Source: Candidatus Parcubacteria bacterium
GTDB lineage: Bacteria > Patescibacteriota > Minisyncoccia > Phycocordibacterales > UBA918
Reading direction: 5' to 3'
Assembly (NCBI GenBank): GCA_021767645.1
Contig: JAASSY010000003.1
Coordinates: 1 to 39,999, forward strand
Length of the DNA: 39,999 nucleotides
In this document: in pieces, positions 15,018 to 23,946 of the stretch
Layout: the number at the start of each line of letters is the position of its first letter
Position numbering within the stretch: the stretch's first letter is position 1
Position numbers and translations under genes: made by a program
The notes under the pieces: generated by a model
Database searches by the model: none
What the model was told of the DNA's origin: nothing
Seen by the model: the letters and a program-made list of their open reading frames with translations, nothing else

Positions 15018-16763
15018 ATGGTTCGACAGCAACAGCAACAGCAACAGGGCTTCACGCTTGTCGAGGTTATTATAGCCAGTGCGATTACCGTGGTGTTATT
15101 TGGTGCGTTGCTCTATGGGACGCAGGCAATGATTAAATTAGTGGTAGCAACTCGAGCACAGACGACGGCTACAACGGTTGCGATGAGCCAGATGGAGTAT
15201 ATACGATCGTTCACTTACGATGAGGTGGGAACGATTGGCGGTATCGTCCCTGGACCAATTCCACAAAATAGCACGACGACCGAAAATGGTGTTACCTACG
15301 CAGTGCGCACTTCGGTTCGGTTGGTGGACGACCCAGCTGATGGCTTTGCCGGTGCTGATAGTAACAGTATTACAGCCGATTATAAGAAGGTACGAGTAGA
15401 AGTGTCTTGGGATGTGGCTGGTGTAGCTGACACAGTTTCGTTTTCTTCAAATGTCGTACCCCCGGGTATGGAAACACTCTCGGGCGCCGGTACTATCAAA
15501 GTGAATGTGTTTGACGCCGCTGTGCAGCCGGTGGCCGGGGCTGGCGTTCGTTTTGTAAACAATGTTGCCACGAGCGCTATTGATACCGTGTATTACACTA
15601 ATCCAGAAGGTGTCGTATATTTACCAGGTGCGCCAGCGGTGCCAGGATACAACATAGATGTTTCACTGAGCGGTTATTCTAGGGACGGCACCTACGTTGC
15701 TAGCAGCACCAACCCGAATCCAACCACCCTACCAGTGGCTGTATCAGAGGGACTTATTTCGACCATGAATTTCCAGATTGATCGATTGAGTACACTGCAG
15801 CTACAAGCCCAAGAGAGTCCAACATTTGCCGGTCTTAATGATTCTTTTGCGACGGGAAGTAACATTAGCCAATTGGCGTCTACCACCTTGACCAGTGGCA
15901 ACATTGTTTTAGAGCAAACCGCCGGAGTGTATGAGCCGGCTGGCGAGGTGTGGAGCACGTCTACTGGTGCACTGTCACTGCAAAATTGGCACTCTGCTAG
16001 CGTGGTCGCCAGTACGACTGCAGGGACGGATGTACGTTTTCGCGTTACCGAGCCAGACGGTAGTGGTGGCATGCAATTGGTGTCAGACAGTGTGTTGCCT
16101 GGTAATAGCACCGGTTTTATTAATGTGGTTGATTTGCGTGACGTGAGTACCAGTACGCACCCAGCGCTCGGGTTGATGGCCGAACTGACGACTACTCAGG
16201 CTACGCAAACACCCGAGCTCTTAGAGTGGTCAGTTGTTGGTGTGGTAGCCAACAATCCAGTGAGCGGTGTTGATTTCGCGCTTACGGGAGCAAAAACGAT
16301 TGGCACCGATGACTCTGGACAGCCAGTGTACAAGCAGCGGTATACTGGTACCACGGATGCGGATGGTATGTGGCTTGAACCAGCCGTTGAGTTTGATCAA
16401 TATACGTTGGAATTACTATCTGGTTCGTATGATGTCTACGAACAGTGTCCCGCTTCACCATTTGCTATCGACCCCGACGAAACAGCTCCTGTAACAGTGA
16501 CGTTGGGGCCACCAACTGCGCAGCAACTACTGGTTAGTGTCACAGAAGCAGACGGAACACCGATCCCAGGGGCCGTTGTGCGGTTACAAAACACCGGTGT
16601 CGATGAAGAAGCGTACACATCGTTGTGTGGGCAGGTATACTTCGGCTCGGGGTTATATGCAGATGATGATTACCAGTTGACCGTATCAGCCGCTGGTTTT
16701 GGCGATAAAACGTTCGCCAGTACGACTGTACATGCGTCAGCCACGTTCCCGGTGACGTTTTAA
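15018..16763 (+). CDS. Large prepilin-like protein with Ig-like/Cna-B-like domains
   Basis: The start is ATG 15018 (MVRQ) rather than the ORF-track TTG. The leader peptide is unusual: seven glutamines directly before the prepilin cleavage site (QG/FTLVEV), then a hydrophobic pilin helix (about 12-38). At ~581 residues it is far larger than a normal pilin. The rest is beta-rich and Thr/Ser/Gly/Val-rich, with carboxypeptidase-regulatory/Cna-B-like pieces (IKVNVFDAAVQPVAGAGVRF; LLVSVTEADGTPIPGAVVRL). It probably forms a minor pilin or tip adhesin carrying stacked beta-sandwich domains. Adhesin function is inference from architecture and operon context. Confidence 0.8.
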   Translation: MVRQQQQQQQGFTLVEVIIASAITVVLFGALLYGTQAMIKLVVATRAQTTATTVAMSQMEYIRSFTYDEVGTIGGIVPGPIPQNSTTTENGVTYAVRTSVRLVDDPADGFAGADSNSITADYKKVRVEVSWDVAGVADTVSFSSNVVPPGMETLSGAGTIKVNVFDAAVQPVAGAGVRFVNNVATSAIDTVYYTNPEGVVYLPGAPAVPGYNIDVSLSGYSRDGTYVASSTNPNPTTLPVAVSEGLISTMNFQIDRLSTLQLQAQESPTFAGLNDSFATGSNISQLASTTLTSGNIVLEQTAGVYEPAGEVWSTSTGALSLQNWHSASVVASTTAGTDVRFRVTEPDGSGGMQLVSDSVLPGNSTGFINVVDLRDVSTSTHPALGLMAELTTTQATQTPELLEWSVVGVVANNPVSGVDFALTGAKTIGTDDSGQPVYKQRYTGTTDADGMWLEPAVEFDQYTLELLSGSYDVYEQCPASPFAIDPDETAPVTVTLGPPTAQQLLVSVTEADGTPIPGAVVRLQNTGVDEEAYTSLCGQVYFGSGLYADDDYQLTVSAAGFGDKTFASTTVHASATFPVTF

Positions 16764-16778
16764 TATCATTCGTATCAT

Positions 16779-17393
16779 ATGTTTACCAAACACCAGACAC
16801 GCCTAGCCGGGATGACGCTCATCGAGATGTTGGTGGCTATCAGTATTTTCTCGGTCTTAATGTTTGTGGTGATGTACACCATCTCACAACTCTACCGTTC
16901 AACTGACTATGCTATTAATCAGGCGTACGAGGTGTATGAAGCACGAAATGGTATGGAACAATTGGTGCGCGATCTGCGTGAAGCTACCTTCGCGGACGAC
17001 GGGACGTTCCCGCTGGCCGTTATCGAGACGGACTTAGTAGGTTTCTATAGTGATATCGATCGCGATCTCAGTGTGGAGTATGTCGAGTACGAACAAACAG
17101 GAACGAATTTTTATAAACGTATTTATAATGCTACTAATACTATCCCTGCCTACGACACGTCATCACCTGACGTCGAGCAGCTGGTGTCTGATTATGTGCA
17201 AAACTCAACACTCGGTACGTCAACGTTCTTTTACTATGATGATAGCGGCAATCCGGTAACGGCCAGCGGAAATATTACCGATGTACGCTATATTGAAGTA
17301 CAGATTGCGATTAATATCGACCCCGTAGCGCAACCAGATAATTTTGTGCTGCAAAATGGCGTTGCTCTTCGTAATATTATGAATACACCATGA
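16779..17393 (+). CDS. Prepilin-like protein (PilW/GspJ style)
   Basis: 204 residues with a class III prepilin signal: short basic leader, then G/MTLIEMLVAISIFSVLMF as cleavage site and membrane helix. The remainder has the YRSTDYAI...EQLVRDLREAT region typical of GspJ/PilW-like minor pilins and a beta-rich C-terminus with few Cys. It follows the large prepilin by 15 nt, has no SD, and its stop overlaps the next start (ATGA). Probably part of a minor-pilin priming complex. Confidence 0.8.
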   Translation: MFTKHQTRLAGMTLIEMLVAISIFSVLMFVVMYTISQLYRSTDYAINQAYEVYEARNGMEQLVRDLREATFADDGTFPLAVIETDLVGFYSDIDRDLSVEYVEYEQTGTNFYKRIYNATNTIPAYDTSSPDVEQLVSDYVQNSTLGTSTFFYYDDSGNPVTASGNITDVRYIEVQIAINIDPVAQPDNFVLQNGVALRNIMNTP

Positions 17394-18847
17394 CCCAGTA
17401 CTCTCAACAAAAAGGCGCCTTGCTTGTGCTGATTCTCGTTTTCGGGGCTGTATTTACCACCATCATATTTGGTTTTATGAATTATATCGTCAGTCAGTAC
17501 GCAGCCCAGCAGCGGGAGTTTAATGATATGAAAGCGCGTGAAATAGCCGAGGCTGGTATTAATTACTATAAATGGTTTTTGGCGCACAACCCTGATGACG
17601 TGCAGCACGGCACAACCACTCCAGGACCGTACGTGGTGGAATACGAGGATCCGGAAGAAGGTCCAATCGGTGCGTTTTCACTCGATATCACCAGTCGAGA
17701 ATACTGTGGTGAAGTAAGTTCTATCTATATCACTTCGACCGGTTACACGTACGAGAACCCAAGCAGTACTCGTTCGGTGTATGCGCACTACGCACAGCCA
17801 ACCGTAACAGAGTACGCCTACATCATTAACTCCAATGTTTGGGCTGGTGCTGACCGCACAATTATTGGTCCGTACCACTCAAACGGAGGGGTGCGGATGG
17901 ATGGTACGAATAACTCTACAGTGACGAGTGGTCAAGCTACCTGGAACTGTACTAATTCATTTGGTTGTATACCCAGTGATAGTAATGCTGACGGTGTCGT
18001 TGGCAGTGGGCCAAATAGTGATTTATGGTCGTTTCCCTCACCGCCAATTAACTTTACTGGGCTAACGCTCGACCTCTCGACAATGGCGGCAAAAGCACAA
18101 GATCCGACGACTGGTGGAATTTTTATTCCTGAGTCCAGTGGGTATGGTTACCGCGTGCAGTTTCGGACGGACGGTACTGTCGATGTCTACCAAGTTGATA
18201 GCGTCTATACATATGAAGGTTTTGCCAATGGGAGTTGGTCAACCGAGGAGCACATTATTGATACCGAATCGTTTGTAGCTTCGTATGCACTAGACACCAG
18301 CTGCCCACTCATCTTCGTCGAGGATAAGGTTTGGTTGGGTGGCAATGTGCAAGACAAAATATCCCTTGCCGCCGCCGACATTGATACCCCTGGTGTTGAT
18401 CGGTCAATTATTCTGCAAGAAAACATTCAGTATGGCAGTAGTAGTGCTGGCCTCATTGCGGTTGCCGAGGAAGATGTGCTTTTAGGGGTCAATGTGCCAG
18501 AAGATATGGAGATAAACGGTGTGTTTATGGCCCAAAATGGACGGTTCGGTCGTAATCATTACGAACGGGAACGGTTACCAAGGACTTGTGTTGGTTGGGT
18601 GTGGTTGTGGTGTGTAGCCTGGAGTGAACCATTTGCTGGTGATGTATTTAAGGACAGTCTTACTATTAACGGTACTATTTTCTCCAACGGACGAGTTGGT
18701 ACACAGTGGACGAGTGGCGGAACGCCAATTTCTGGTTTTCTGACTCGATATAACAGCTACGACCGCAATTTAGTGATTGATCCACCACCGCTTACACCAA
18801 ACACCTCGGAAGACTATCGCTTCATTGAGTGGCGAGACGTCGATTAG
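17390..18847 (+). CDS. PilX-like/pilus-associated protein
   Basis: 485 residues. Short leader QQKGALLVLILVFGAVFTTIIF with a hydrophobic helix resembling PilX-type N-termini, then MKAREIAEAGINYYKWFLAH, typical of this class. The long beta-rich ectodomain has Trp/Cys-containing segments. The start overlaps the previous stop by 4 nt (ATGA), so it belongs to the same operon. It is the last pilus gene: the following tpiA has its own leaderless promoter inside or at the end of this gene. A minor pilin or surface-exposed pilus subunit is the best guess. Confidence 0.72.
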   Translation: MTQYSQQKGALLVLILVFGAVFTTIIFGFMNYIVSQYAAQQREFNDMKAREIAEAGINYYKWFLAHNPDDVQHGTTTPGPYVVEYEDPEEGPIGAFSLDITSREYCGEVSSIYITSTGYTYENPSSTRSVYAHYAQPTVTEYAYIINSNVWAGADRTIIGPYHSNGGVRMDGTNNSTVTSGQATWNCTNSFGCIPSDSNADGVVGSGPNSDLWSFPSPPINFTGLTLDLSTMAAKAQDPTTGGIFIPESSGYGYRVQFRTDGTVDVYQVDSVYTYEGFANGSWSTEEHIIDTESFVASYALDTSCPLIFVEDKVWLGGNVQDKISLAAADIDTPGVDRSIILQENIQYGSSSAGLIAVAEEDVLLGVNVPEDMEINGVFMAQNGRFGRNHYERERLPRTCVGWVWLWCVAWSEPFAGDVFKDSLTINGTIFSNGRVGTQWTSGGTPISGFLTRYNSYDRNLVIDPPPLTPNTSEDYRFIEWRDVD

Positions 18848-18854
18848 TTCGTGC

Positions 18855-18860
18855 TACACT
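18855..18860 (+). promoter_or_regulatory. tpiA -10 box
   Basis: TACACT ends 7 nt before ATG 18868, and there is no SD. It predicts a leaderless transcript for the tpiA-pgk-YbaK-NUDIX unit. The -35 is not recognisable and would lie in the end of the pilus gene. Confidence 0.55.
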
Positions 18861-18867
18861 AGTTGGT

Positions 18868-19650
18868 ATGAAGCAACACGTACCATTGATTGTCGGCAAC
18901 TGGAAAATGAACCCAGCTACTGTCGGCGCGGCTAAGAAGCTGTTTCTAGCTATCCGTAAAGCATTGGGTCGGAAGCGCCTTAATGTGCACATCGCAGTAG
19001 CTCCCCCGTTTCCGTTTCTGTCAGAACTGGAGCGCCTGTCACCGTCACAGCGGATTAGTCTGGCGGCACAAGATGTTTTTTTCGAGGCGATTGGTGCACA
19101 TACGGGAGAAGTGTCATTACCTATGCTCAAAAGTGTTGGGGTCACGGCAGTGATTGTGGGGCATTCAGAACGTCGCGCTCGGGGAGAGTCCGACCACGAA
19201 ATTTATGAAGACGTATCAACGCTTTTTAAAAGTAATGTCACTGGAATTATCTGTGTCGGAGAAAACGAACGTGATGATAGCGGTAACTTCTACTCGGTGG
19301 TTGAAGCCCAACTACGGTCTGCTCTACGAGGTGTGCCAAAAACTAAGCTTAAGCAGCTGGTGATTGCCTACGAACCAGTGTGGGCAATCGGGACTGGGGC
19401 GGTTGCGACACCAGAGGATGTGCACGAGATGAAACTATTTATCCAGAAAATTTTAACTGACCACTTTGGGCGTGCCGGAGCTGAGAAAGTGCGAGTGATC
19501 TACGGCGGATCAGTCAAGAAAAAGAATGCAGCCGCGTTGCTTGAAGAGGGTCAAGTCGACGGCTTTCTGATTGGCGGTGCGAGCCTCAAAGCCAAAGAGT
19601 TTGTCAGTATTATCAATATAGCGCATGAGTACGAAAAAACTTCCGTTTAA
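18868..19650 (+). CDS. tpiA: Triosephosphate isomerase
   Basis: Interconverts dihydroxyacetone phosphate and glyceraldehyde 3-phosphate in glycolysis. 260 residues. Active-site parts: NWKMN (Asn and Lys), GHSERR (electrophilic His), AYEPVWAIGTG (catalytic Glu), and the phosphate-binding YGGSV and IGGASL. The ORF-track start (18829) lies within the previous gene; ATG 18868 matches the conserved N-terminus KQHVPLIVGNWKMN. It overlaps pgk by 26 bp. The coupling of two adjacent glycolytic enzymes fits a fermentative life style. Confidence 0.97.
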   Translation: MKQHVPLIVGNWKMNPATVGAAKKLFLAIRKALGRKRLNVHIAVAPPFPFLSELERLSPSQRISLAAQDVFFEAIGAHTGEVSLPMLKSVGVTAVIVGHSERRARGESDHEIYEDVSTLFKSNVTGIICVGENERDDSGNFYSVVEAQLRSALRGVPKTKLKQLVIAYEPVWAIGTGAVATPEDVHEMKLFIQKILTDHFGRAGAEKVRVIYGGSVKKKNAAALLEEGQVDGFLIGGASLKAKEFVSIINIAHEYEKTSV

Positions 19651-20776
19651 GACGTTGGGTGATCTGACGGTACAAGCTGGTCAACCAGTACTAGTCCGGA
19701 CGTCACTCAATGTCCCTATCAAGGATGGAGTTATTGAGAACCAGTTTCGTATTACTCGGGGATTGGCTACGGTACAACACTTAGTGCAGCAAGGCGGTAA
19801 AGTTGTATTGCTGGGTCATATTGGGAGTAAGGGCGGACAGTCAACAGAGCCGATAGCGGATTTACTTAGTAGTTTAGGGTACTCCGTTACGTTTTGTAAA
19901 TCAGTCAGCGGTGCTGAAGCTAAAAACTGCGTTGATAATGCCGCTGCCGGTAGCGTGATCCTGTTAGAAAATGTACGGCGCGATCCACGCGAAAAACAAA
20001 ATGATCCTGAATTTGCCCGTGAACTCTCTGAACTCGCTGCGGTATATATTAACGATGCGTTTGCCGCTTCGCACCGCGAACACGCGTCGCTAGTTGGTGT
20101 GCCAGCGTTACTACCAGCGTATGCTGGTTTTAATTTTGTCCATGAATACGAAGCTCTATCGCAGATGCGGGCACCAACTTCGCCGTCGCTGTTTATGCTT
20201 GGTGGTGCCAAGTTCGATACGAAACTACCGCTAGTGGAGCAATTTCTGGAGCGATACAGCCGCGTATTTATTGGGGGCGCATTAGCTAACGATCTGTTTC
20301 AGGCACGGGGGTATGAGGTCGGTAATTCACTGGTATCAGATATTTCGCTAGCCAACAACCCTATTGTGCGACACCCTAACTTACTACTGCCAGTTGATGT
20401 CATTGTCACTGATGGTACACGTACCCGGGTGTGCGCACCTGATGCAGTACAGACCAATGAAACTATCTATGACGCTGGGCCGGAGACGGTCACAATGCTG
20501 ACGCCGCTGGTTACACAAGCGCGCAGTATTTTGTGGAATGGTCCACTTGGTAACTACGAAGCCGGTTTCAATGAGCAGACAGAAGCGGCAGCTCGCTTGG
20601 TGGCGGAGGCACCGGGTCACGCCGTGGTGGGTGGAGGTGATACAGTCGCCTCTATTGAGTCACTTGGCGTACAAGAGCACTTCGCGTTTTTATCAACTGC
20701 TGGAGGGGCGATGTTGCACTTTCTCGAGCACGGGACGCTGCCGGCAATAACAGCACTTTCCCAGACCAAAGAGTAA
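19625..20776 (+). CDS. pgk: Phosphoglycerate kinase (divergent)
   Basis: Makes ATP from 1,3-bisphosphoglycerate (383 residues, slightly short). Kept landmarks: LLENVRR, INDAFAASHREHASLVG, LGGAKFDTKLPL, WNGPLGNYE, GGGDTVASI and the STAGGAML block. Substrate-side motifs deviate: the usual RVDFNVP reads RTSLNVP (Asp to Ser), and the usual SHLGRP reads GHIGSK (Arg replaced). I recall similar changes in other Parcubacteria sequences, so this is probably a clade feature and not a broken enzyme. It starts inside tpiA, and its stop codon shares one base with the next start. Confidence 0.93.
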   Translation: MSTKKLPFKTLGDLTVQAGQPVLVRTSLNVPIKDGVIENQFRITRGLATVQHLVQQGGKVVLLGHIGSKGGQSTEPIADLLSSLGYSVTFCKSVSGAEAKNCVDNAAAGSVILLENVRRDPREKQNDPEFARELSELAAVYINDAFAASHREHASLVGVPALLPAYAGFNFVHEYEALSQMRAPTSPSLFMLGGAKFDTKLPLVEQFLERYSRVFIGGALANDLFQARGYEVGNSLVSDISLANNPIVRHPNLLLPVDVIVTDGTRTRVCAPDAVQTNETIYDAGPETVTMLTPLVTQARSILWNGPLGNYEAGFNEQTEAAARLVAEAPGHAVVGGGDTVASIESLGVQEHFAFLSTAGGAMLHFLEHGTLPAITALSQTKE

Positions 20777-21276
20777 TGCAGTATCATAAAACAGTAGACG
20801 CTATTAAGCAGCTGCTTGATACGAAACACATACACTATACTTGCTATGAACACGCTGCGGTGCGCACCTCAGAAGAGGCCGCCGCTATCCGTCCAGAATA
20901 CACGATCGATCAAGGAGCGAAGGCACTGATTGTTCGGATAAAACGAAAAGGTGTAGCAACGGCAGCAGCTAAGCAGTATGTGCAGCTGGTGCTACCTGGC
21001 AGTGCCACATTCACTCCAAAGGTAGTCCGGGCTTCACTCGGGGCTAAGGATATTCGGTTTGCTACTGAGACAGAAGTAGCCGAGCTCACTGGTGGTGTAG
21101 AGCCCGGTGGTGTGCCGCCGTTTGGTAATCTGTTTAATCTGCCGGTCTATGTCGATCCAACGTTATTGCATAACGACATAATTATTTTCAACGCTGGTGA
21201 TCGCTGCTACTCGATTGCGTTGCGCAGTGATGATTATGTAGCGGCGGTCCAGCCAACAGTGGTAACACTCATTTGA
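20776..21276 (+). CDS. YbaK/ProX-type aminoacyl-tRNA deacylase
   Basis: 166-residue YbaK-like fold protein: conserved KALIVR region, then the GGVEPGGVPPFG signature. The family hydrolyses mischarged tRNAs such as Cys-tRNA-Pro or Ala-tRNA-Pro in trans; which substrate is used here cannot be read. Translation is coupled to pgk (overlap by one base, TAATG). Its place in a glycolytic operon is not functionally obvious and probably reflects genome compaction. Confidence 0.82.
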   Translation: MQYHKTVDAIKQLLDTKHIHYTCYEHAAVRTSEEAAAIRPEYTIDQGAKALIVRIKRKGVATAAAKQYVQLVLPGSATFTPKVVRASLGAKDIRFATETEVAELTGGVEPGGVPPFGNLFNLPVYVDPTLLHNDIIIFNAGDRCYSIALRSDDYVAAVQPTVVTLI

Positions 21277-21279
21277 CGT

Positions 21280-21729
21280 ATGCAGCAACTTACCTTGTGC
21301 TACTTACTCACTGCAACAGACATGTGTCTGGGTTACAAAAAACGTGGCTTTGGTAGTGGTTTGTACAATGGGTATGGTGGTAAGGTGGAGCCAGATGAAG
21401 CATTATTAGCGGCTGCCGTGCGTGAAGTACAGGAAGAAGCAAACGTTGTAGTGCAGGAAACTGATTTACAAGCTGTGGCAGAACTCACGTTTGTCTTCAG
21501 TGATCGAACTCTAGCGGTGGCGGCTTATTTTTGTACTAAATGGCAAGGTACACCACAGGAAACTGAAGAAATGCGACCCGAATGGTTTTCACTGAAAGCT
21601 CTACCGTTCGACCAGATGTGGGCAGATGACATTGTCTGGTTGCCGCGAGCGTTAGCCGGTGAGTATGTTCGAGGAACGGTCTGGTTTGCTGATGATGGAC
21701 GTAGCATTGCCGGTATGGAGTGGCAATAA
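21280..21729 (+). CDS. NUDIX hydrolase resembling MTH1 (8-oxo-dGTP diphosphatase)
   Basis: 149 residues with a NUDIX box GGKVEPDEALLAAAVREVQEEANV (G-x5-E-x7-REU-x-EE-x-GU, Ala-Asn at the end). Outside the box it matches what I recall of animal MTH1/NUDT1 at several points: KKRGFGSGLYNGYGGKV, then MRPEWFSL...LPFDQMWADDIVWLP. These include the WxxDD pair that reads oxidised purines in MTH1. Likely role: clearing oxidised dNTPs. It is the last gene of the operon, ended by a terminator. Substrate is inferred by family resemblance. Confidence 0.8.
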   Translation: MQQLTLCYLLTATDMCLGYKKRGFGSGLYNGYGGKVEPDEALLAAAVREVQEEANVVVQETDLQAVAELTFVFSDRTLAVAAYFCTKWQGTPQETEEMRPEWFSLKALPFDQMWADDIVWLPRALAGEYVRGTVWFADDGRSIAGMEWQ

Positions 21730-21756
21730 ACATGACTGGCTTGTGGCCAGTCATGT
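21730..21756. terminator. Bidirectional intrinsic terminator
   Basis: ACATGACTGGC-TTGTG-GCCAGTCATGT, an 11-bp perfect stem between the convergent NUDIX and HIT genes, starting at the last base of the NUDIX stop codon. Confidence 0.85.
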
Positions 21757-21777
21757 TGTAAGCAGTGCCATGTGTGA

Positions 21778-22188
21778 TCAGTCTTCTTCTACAGCAGCCT
21801 GAATCTGAGTGGCTACTTGGGCCAAGGTTTCATCGTCAGCTTCACTGCCTTGGGGCATGATGGCACCTAGCGCGGTTTTGGTATCCGTCATCGGATAGAT
21901 TTTAATGTGTACGTGCGGCACATCAAAACCTTCAACCACTAAACAGGTCCGAGCTGCATTGAGTGCAGCATCAGATGCTTGCGCAATTTTCTTGGCTGTT
22001 TTAAAGAGGTGGATATAGGTGTCATCATCGAGATCAAAAGCGTAGTCGATTTCTGTTTTAGGAATGACTAATGACTGTCCTTTAACAGCAGGAAAACGGT
22101 CGAGGATGGCCACACAGTGTTCGTCTTCGTAAATGAAGTGCGCTGGGACTTCTCGGTTAATAATTTTAGTAAAAATTGATTCAGACAT
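21778..22188 (-). CDS. HIT-family nucleotide-binding hydrolase
   Basis: 136-residue histidine-triad protein: N-terminal IFTKIINREVPAHFIYED and C-terminal HVHIKIYP. The triad normally reads H-x-H-x-H; here the third His is Lys, while the middle, nucleophilic His is kept. The family hydrolyses AMP-NH2-type or dinucleotide substrates. Diverges from recJ across a 48-bp promoter region. Start ATG 22188, no clear SD. Activity is likely but not certain because of the Lys substitution. Confidence 0.88.
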   Translation of the reverse strand: MSESIFTKIINREVPAHFIYEDEHCVAILDRFPAVKGQSLVIPKTEIDYAFDLDDDTYIHLFKTAKKIAQASDAALNAARTCLVVEGFDVPHVHIKIYPMTDTKTALGAIMPQGSEADDETLAQVATQIQAAVEED

Positions 22189-22236
22189 AGAGACAAACTT
22201 ACGGTTAGCGCTACCATGGTATCATGCTTTGTACAT

Positions 22237-23940
22237 ATGGCGAGGTACGAGACAGCAGCGGATATAACGCCGAGTACGGCAACAGCCTTGGCCGACTATC
22301 CAGCTCTCTTACAGAAACTGCTGCAGACACGTGGTATCACAACCGCTACAGCCGCCGATCTGTTTTTGTCGCCATCGTATGATGATCATTTGCACGATCC
22401 GTGGCTCCTGCACGATATGTCGGCAGCGGTGGAACGAATTGTGCGAGCGCTGGAAGCAGAGGAAACGATAGTTATCTATAGTGACTACGATTGTGACGGT
22501 ATTCCGGGTGGGGTGGTGCTGCATGATTTATTTCGCTCGCTCGGTCATGAGCATTTTACGAACTATATTCCACACCGGCACTTTGACGGTTTTGGTCTCC
22601 ACGAAAAAGCGGTAACTGAGTTAGCTGCGCAAGGAGCGCAGCTACTGATTACCGTCGACTGTGGCACAACCGACGGTGCGGCGGTTGAGCGAGCTCGAGA
22701 ATTAGGTGTTGACGTTATCATTACCGACCACCATCAACCAGGTGAGCAATTGCCGCCAGCTGTGGCGGTGGTGAATCCACAGGTTGGCAGTAGCTACCCG
22801 TTTCCTGATTTGTGTGGTGCGGCGGTCGCTTTTAAATTAGCCCAGGCAGTCCTCGAAAAAACTGAGCATAACCTGGCACCGGGGCAGGAGAAATGGTGGC
22901 TTGATATGGTGGGGCTGGCCACGGTAGCTGATATGGTGCCGCTTATCGGGGAAAACCGTGTGTTAGCACACTATGGTTTGAAAGTTTTACAAAAAACGCG
23001 TCGTCCTGGTTTGCAGCAATTGCTTCGTAAACAACGGGTGCAATCACGCTATCTCACCGAAGATGATATTGGTTTTACGATTGGGCCGCGGATTAACGCC
23101 GCCTCACGGATGGATACACCCGAAGACGCTTTTTGGATGTTGGCGAGCAGTGACGAATCAGAAGCTGGTTCGTACGTGGCACACCTTGAGTCGCTCAATA
23201 ATGAGCGCAAAGGAATTGTTGCCTCGATGACCCGTGAAGCCCATAAAAAACTCAAGACACAGGAGGTGCCTGAGGTGATTGTTTTAGGTAGTCCAGAATG
23301 GCGACCATCATTAGTTGGTTTGGTAGCTAATAAGTTGGCTGAAGAGTATAGTCGACCGGCCTTTGTCTGGGGTCGCGATGGTAACGGTGTACTGAAAGGT
23401 TCAGCTCGTTCGGGCGGTACAGTAAGTGTGCATGCCATTATGGGCGCAGCCGCTGCAGCGTTTACTGAGTATGGAGGACACCACTTCTCTGGTGGGTTTA
23501 GTGTTAAGGAATCTGCTATTCATACCTTAGCTAAGACATTGGAAACTGCGTACGCTTCACTTGACACAACAGCTGCCGCAGCACCAACTGTCACCATTGA
23601 TCACGTTTGTTCGGTTGATGAGTTGACTGCCGAGGTACTTAAGCTACAGCAACAACTCGCTCCGTTTGGTGTGGCTAACCCAAAACCACTCTATCGCGTC
23701 GAAGATGTTTCCCTTACCGAGGTGTCGTTGTTTGGTAAAGGTAAAGAACACACAAAACTCCAGTTTGCCACCAGTGGAATAGTGGATGAGGCAATTGCGT
23801 TTTTTACTACACCGGAGCAGTTTACCAAGGAGCCGAAGGTTGGGCAGACAGTTGCTTTGGTAGCGCATCTTGAAGAGTCTTTCTTTATGGGGCGTCGACA
23901 AGTTCGTTTACGTCTCGTCGATATTCTGGACACTGTGTGA
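22237..23940 (+). CDS. recJ: Single-stranded-DNA-specific exonuclease RecJ
   Basis: 5'-3' ssDNA exonuclease used in recombination and repair. 567 residues from ATG 22237 (the ORF-track ATG 22216 overlaps the promoter). DHH phosphoesterase motifs: SDYDCDGIPGG (about 80-90), VDCGTTDG, TDHHQPGE (about 162-170), GPRINAASRM. DHHA1 region with YGGHHFSGGFSV, then the C-terminal OB-like domain. A -10-like TATCAT ends 11 nt before the chosen ATG. It may contribute to processing of DNA brought in by the ComEC pathway coded nearby; that link is inference. A palindrome or terminator follows at once. Confidence 0.95.
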   Translation: MARYETAADITPSTATALADYPALLQKLLQTRGITTATAADLFLSPSYDDHLHDPWLLHDMSAAVERIVRALEAEETIVIYSDYDCDGIPGGVVLHDLFRSLGHEHFTNYIPHRHFDGFGLHEKAVTELAAQGAQLLITVDCGTTDGAAVERARELGVDVIITDHHQPGEQLPPAVAVVNPQVGSSYPFPDLCGAAVAFKLAQAVLEKTEHNLAPGQEKWWLDMVGLATVADMVPLIGENRVLAHYGLKVLQKTRRPGLQQLLRKQRVQSRYLTEDDIGFTIGPRINAASRMDTPEDAFWMLASSDESEAGSYVAHLESLNNERKGIVASMTREAHKKLKTQEVPEVIVLGSPEWRPSLVGLVANKLAEEYSRPAFVWGRDGNGVLKGSARSGGTVSVHAIMGAAAAAFTEYGGHHFSGGFSVKESAIHTLAKTLETAYASLDTTAAAAPTVTIDHVCSVDELTAEVLKLQQQLAPFGVANPKPLYRVEDVSLTEVSLFGKGKEHTKLQFATSGIVDEAIAFFTTPEQFTKEPKVGQTVALVAHLEESFFMGRRQVRLRLVDILDTV

Positions 23941-23946
23941 TACACT

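Noticed and set aside
15027-15047. CAG/CAA repeat as a phase-variation switch
   Set aside because: The unit is a multiple of three, so length change alters only the Gln count and not the frame.
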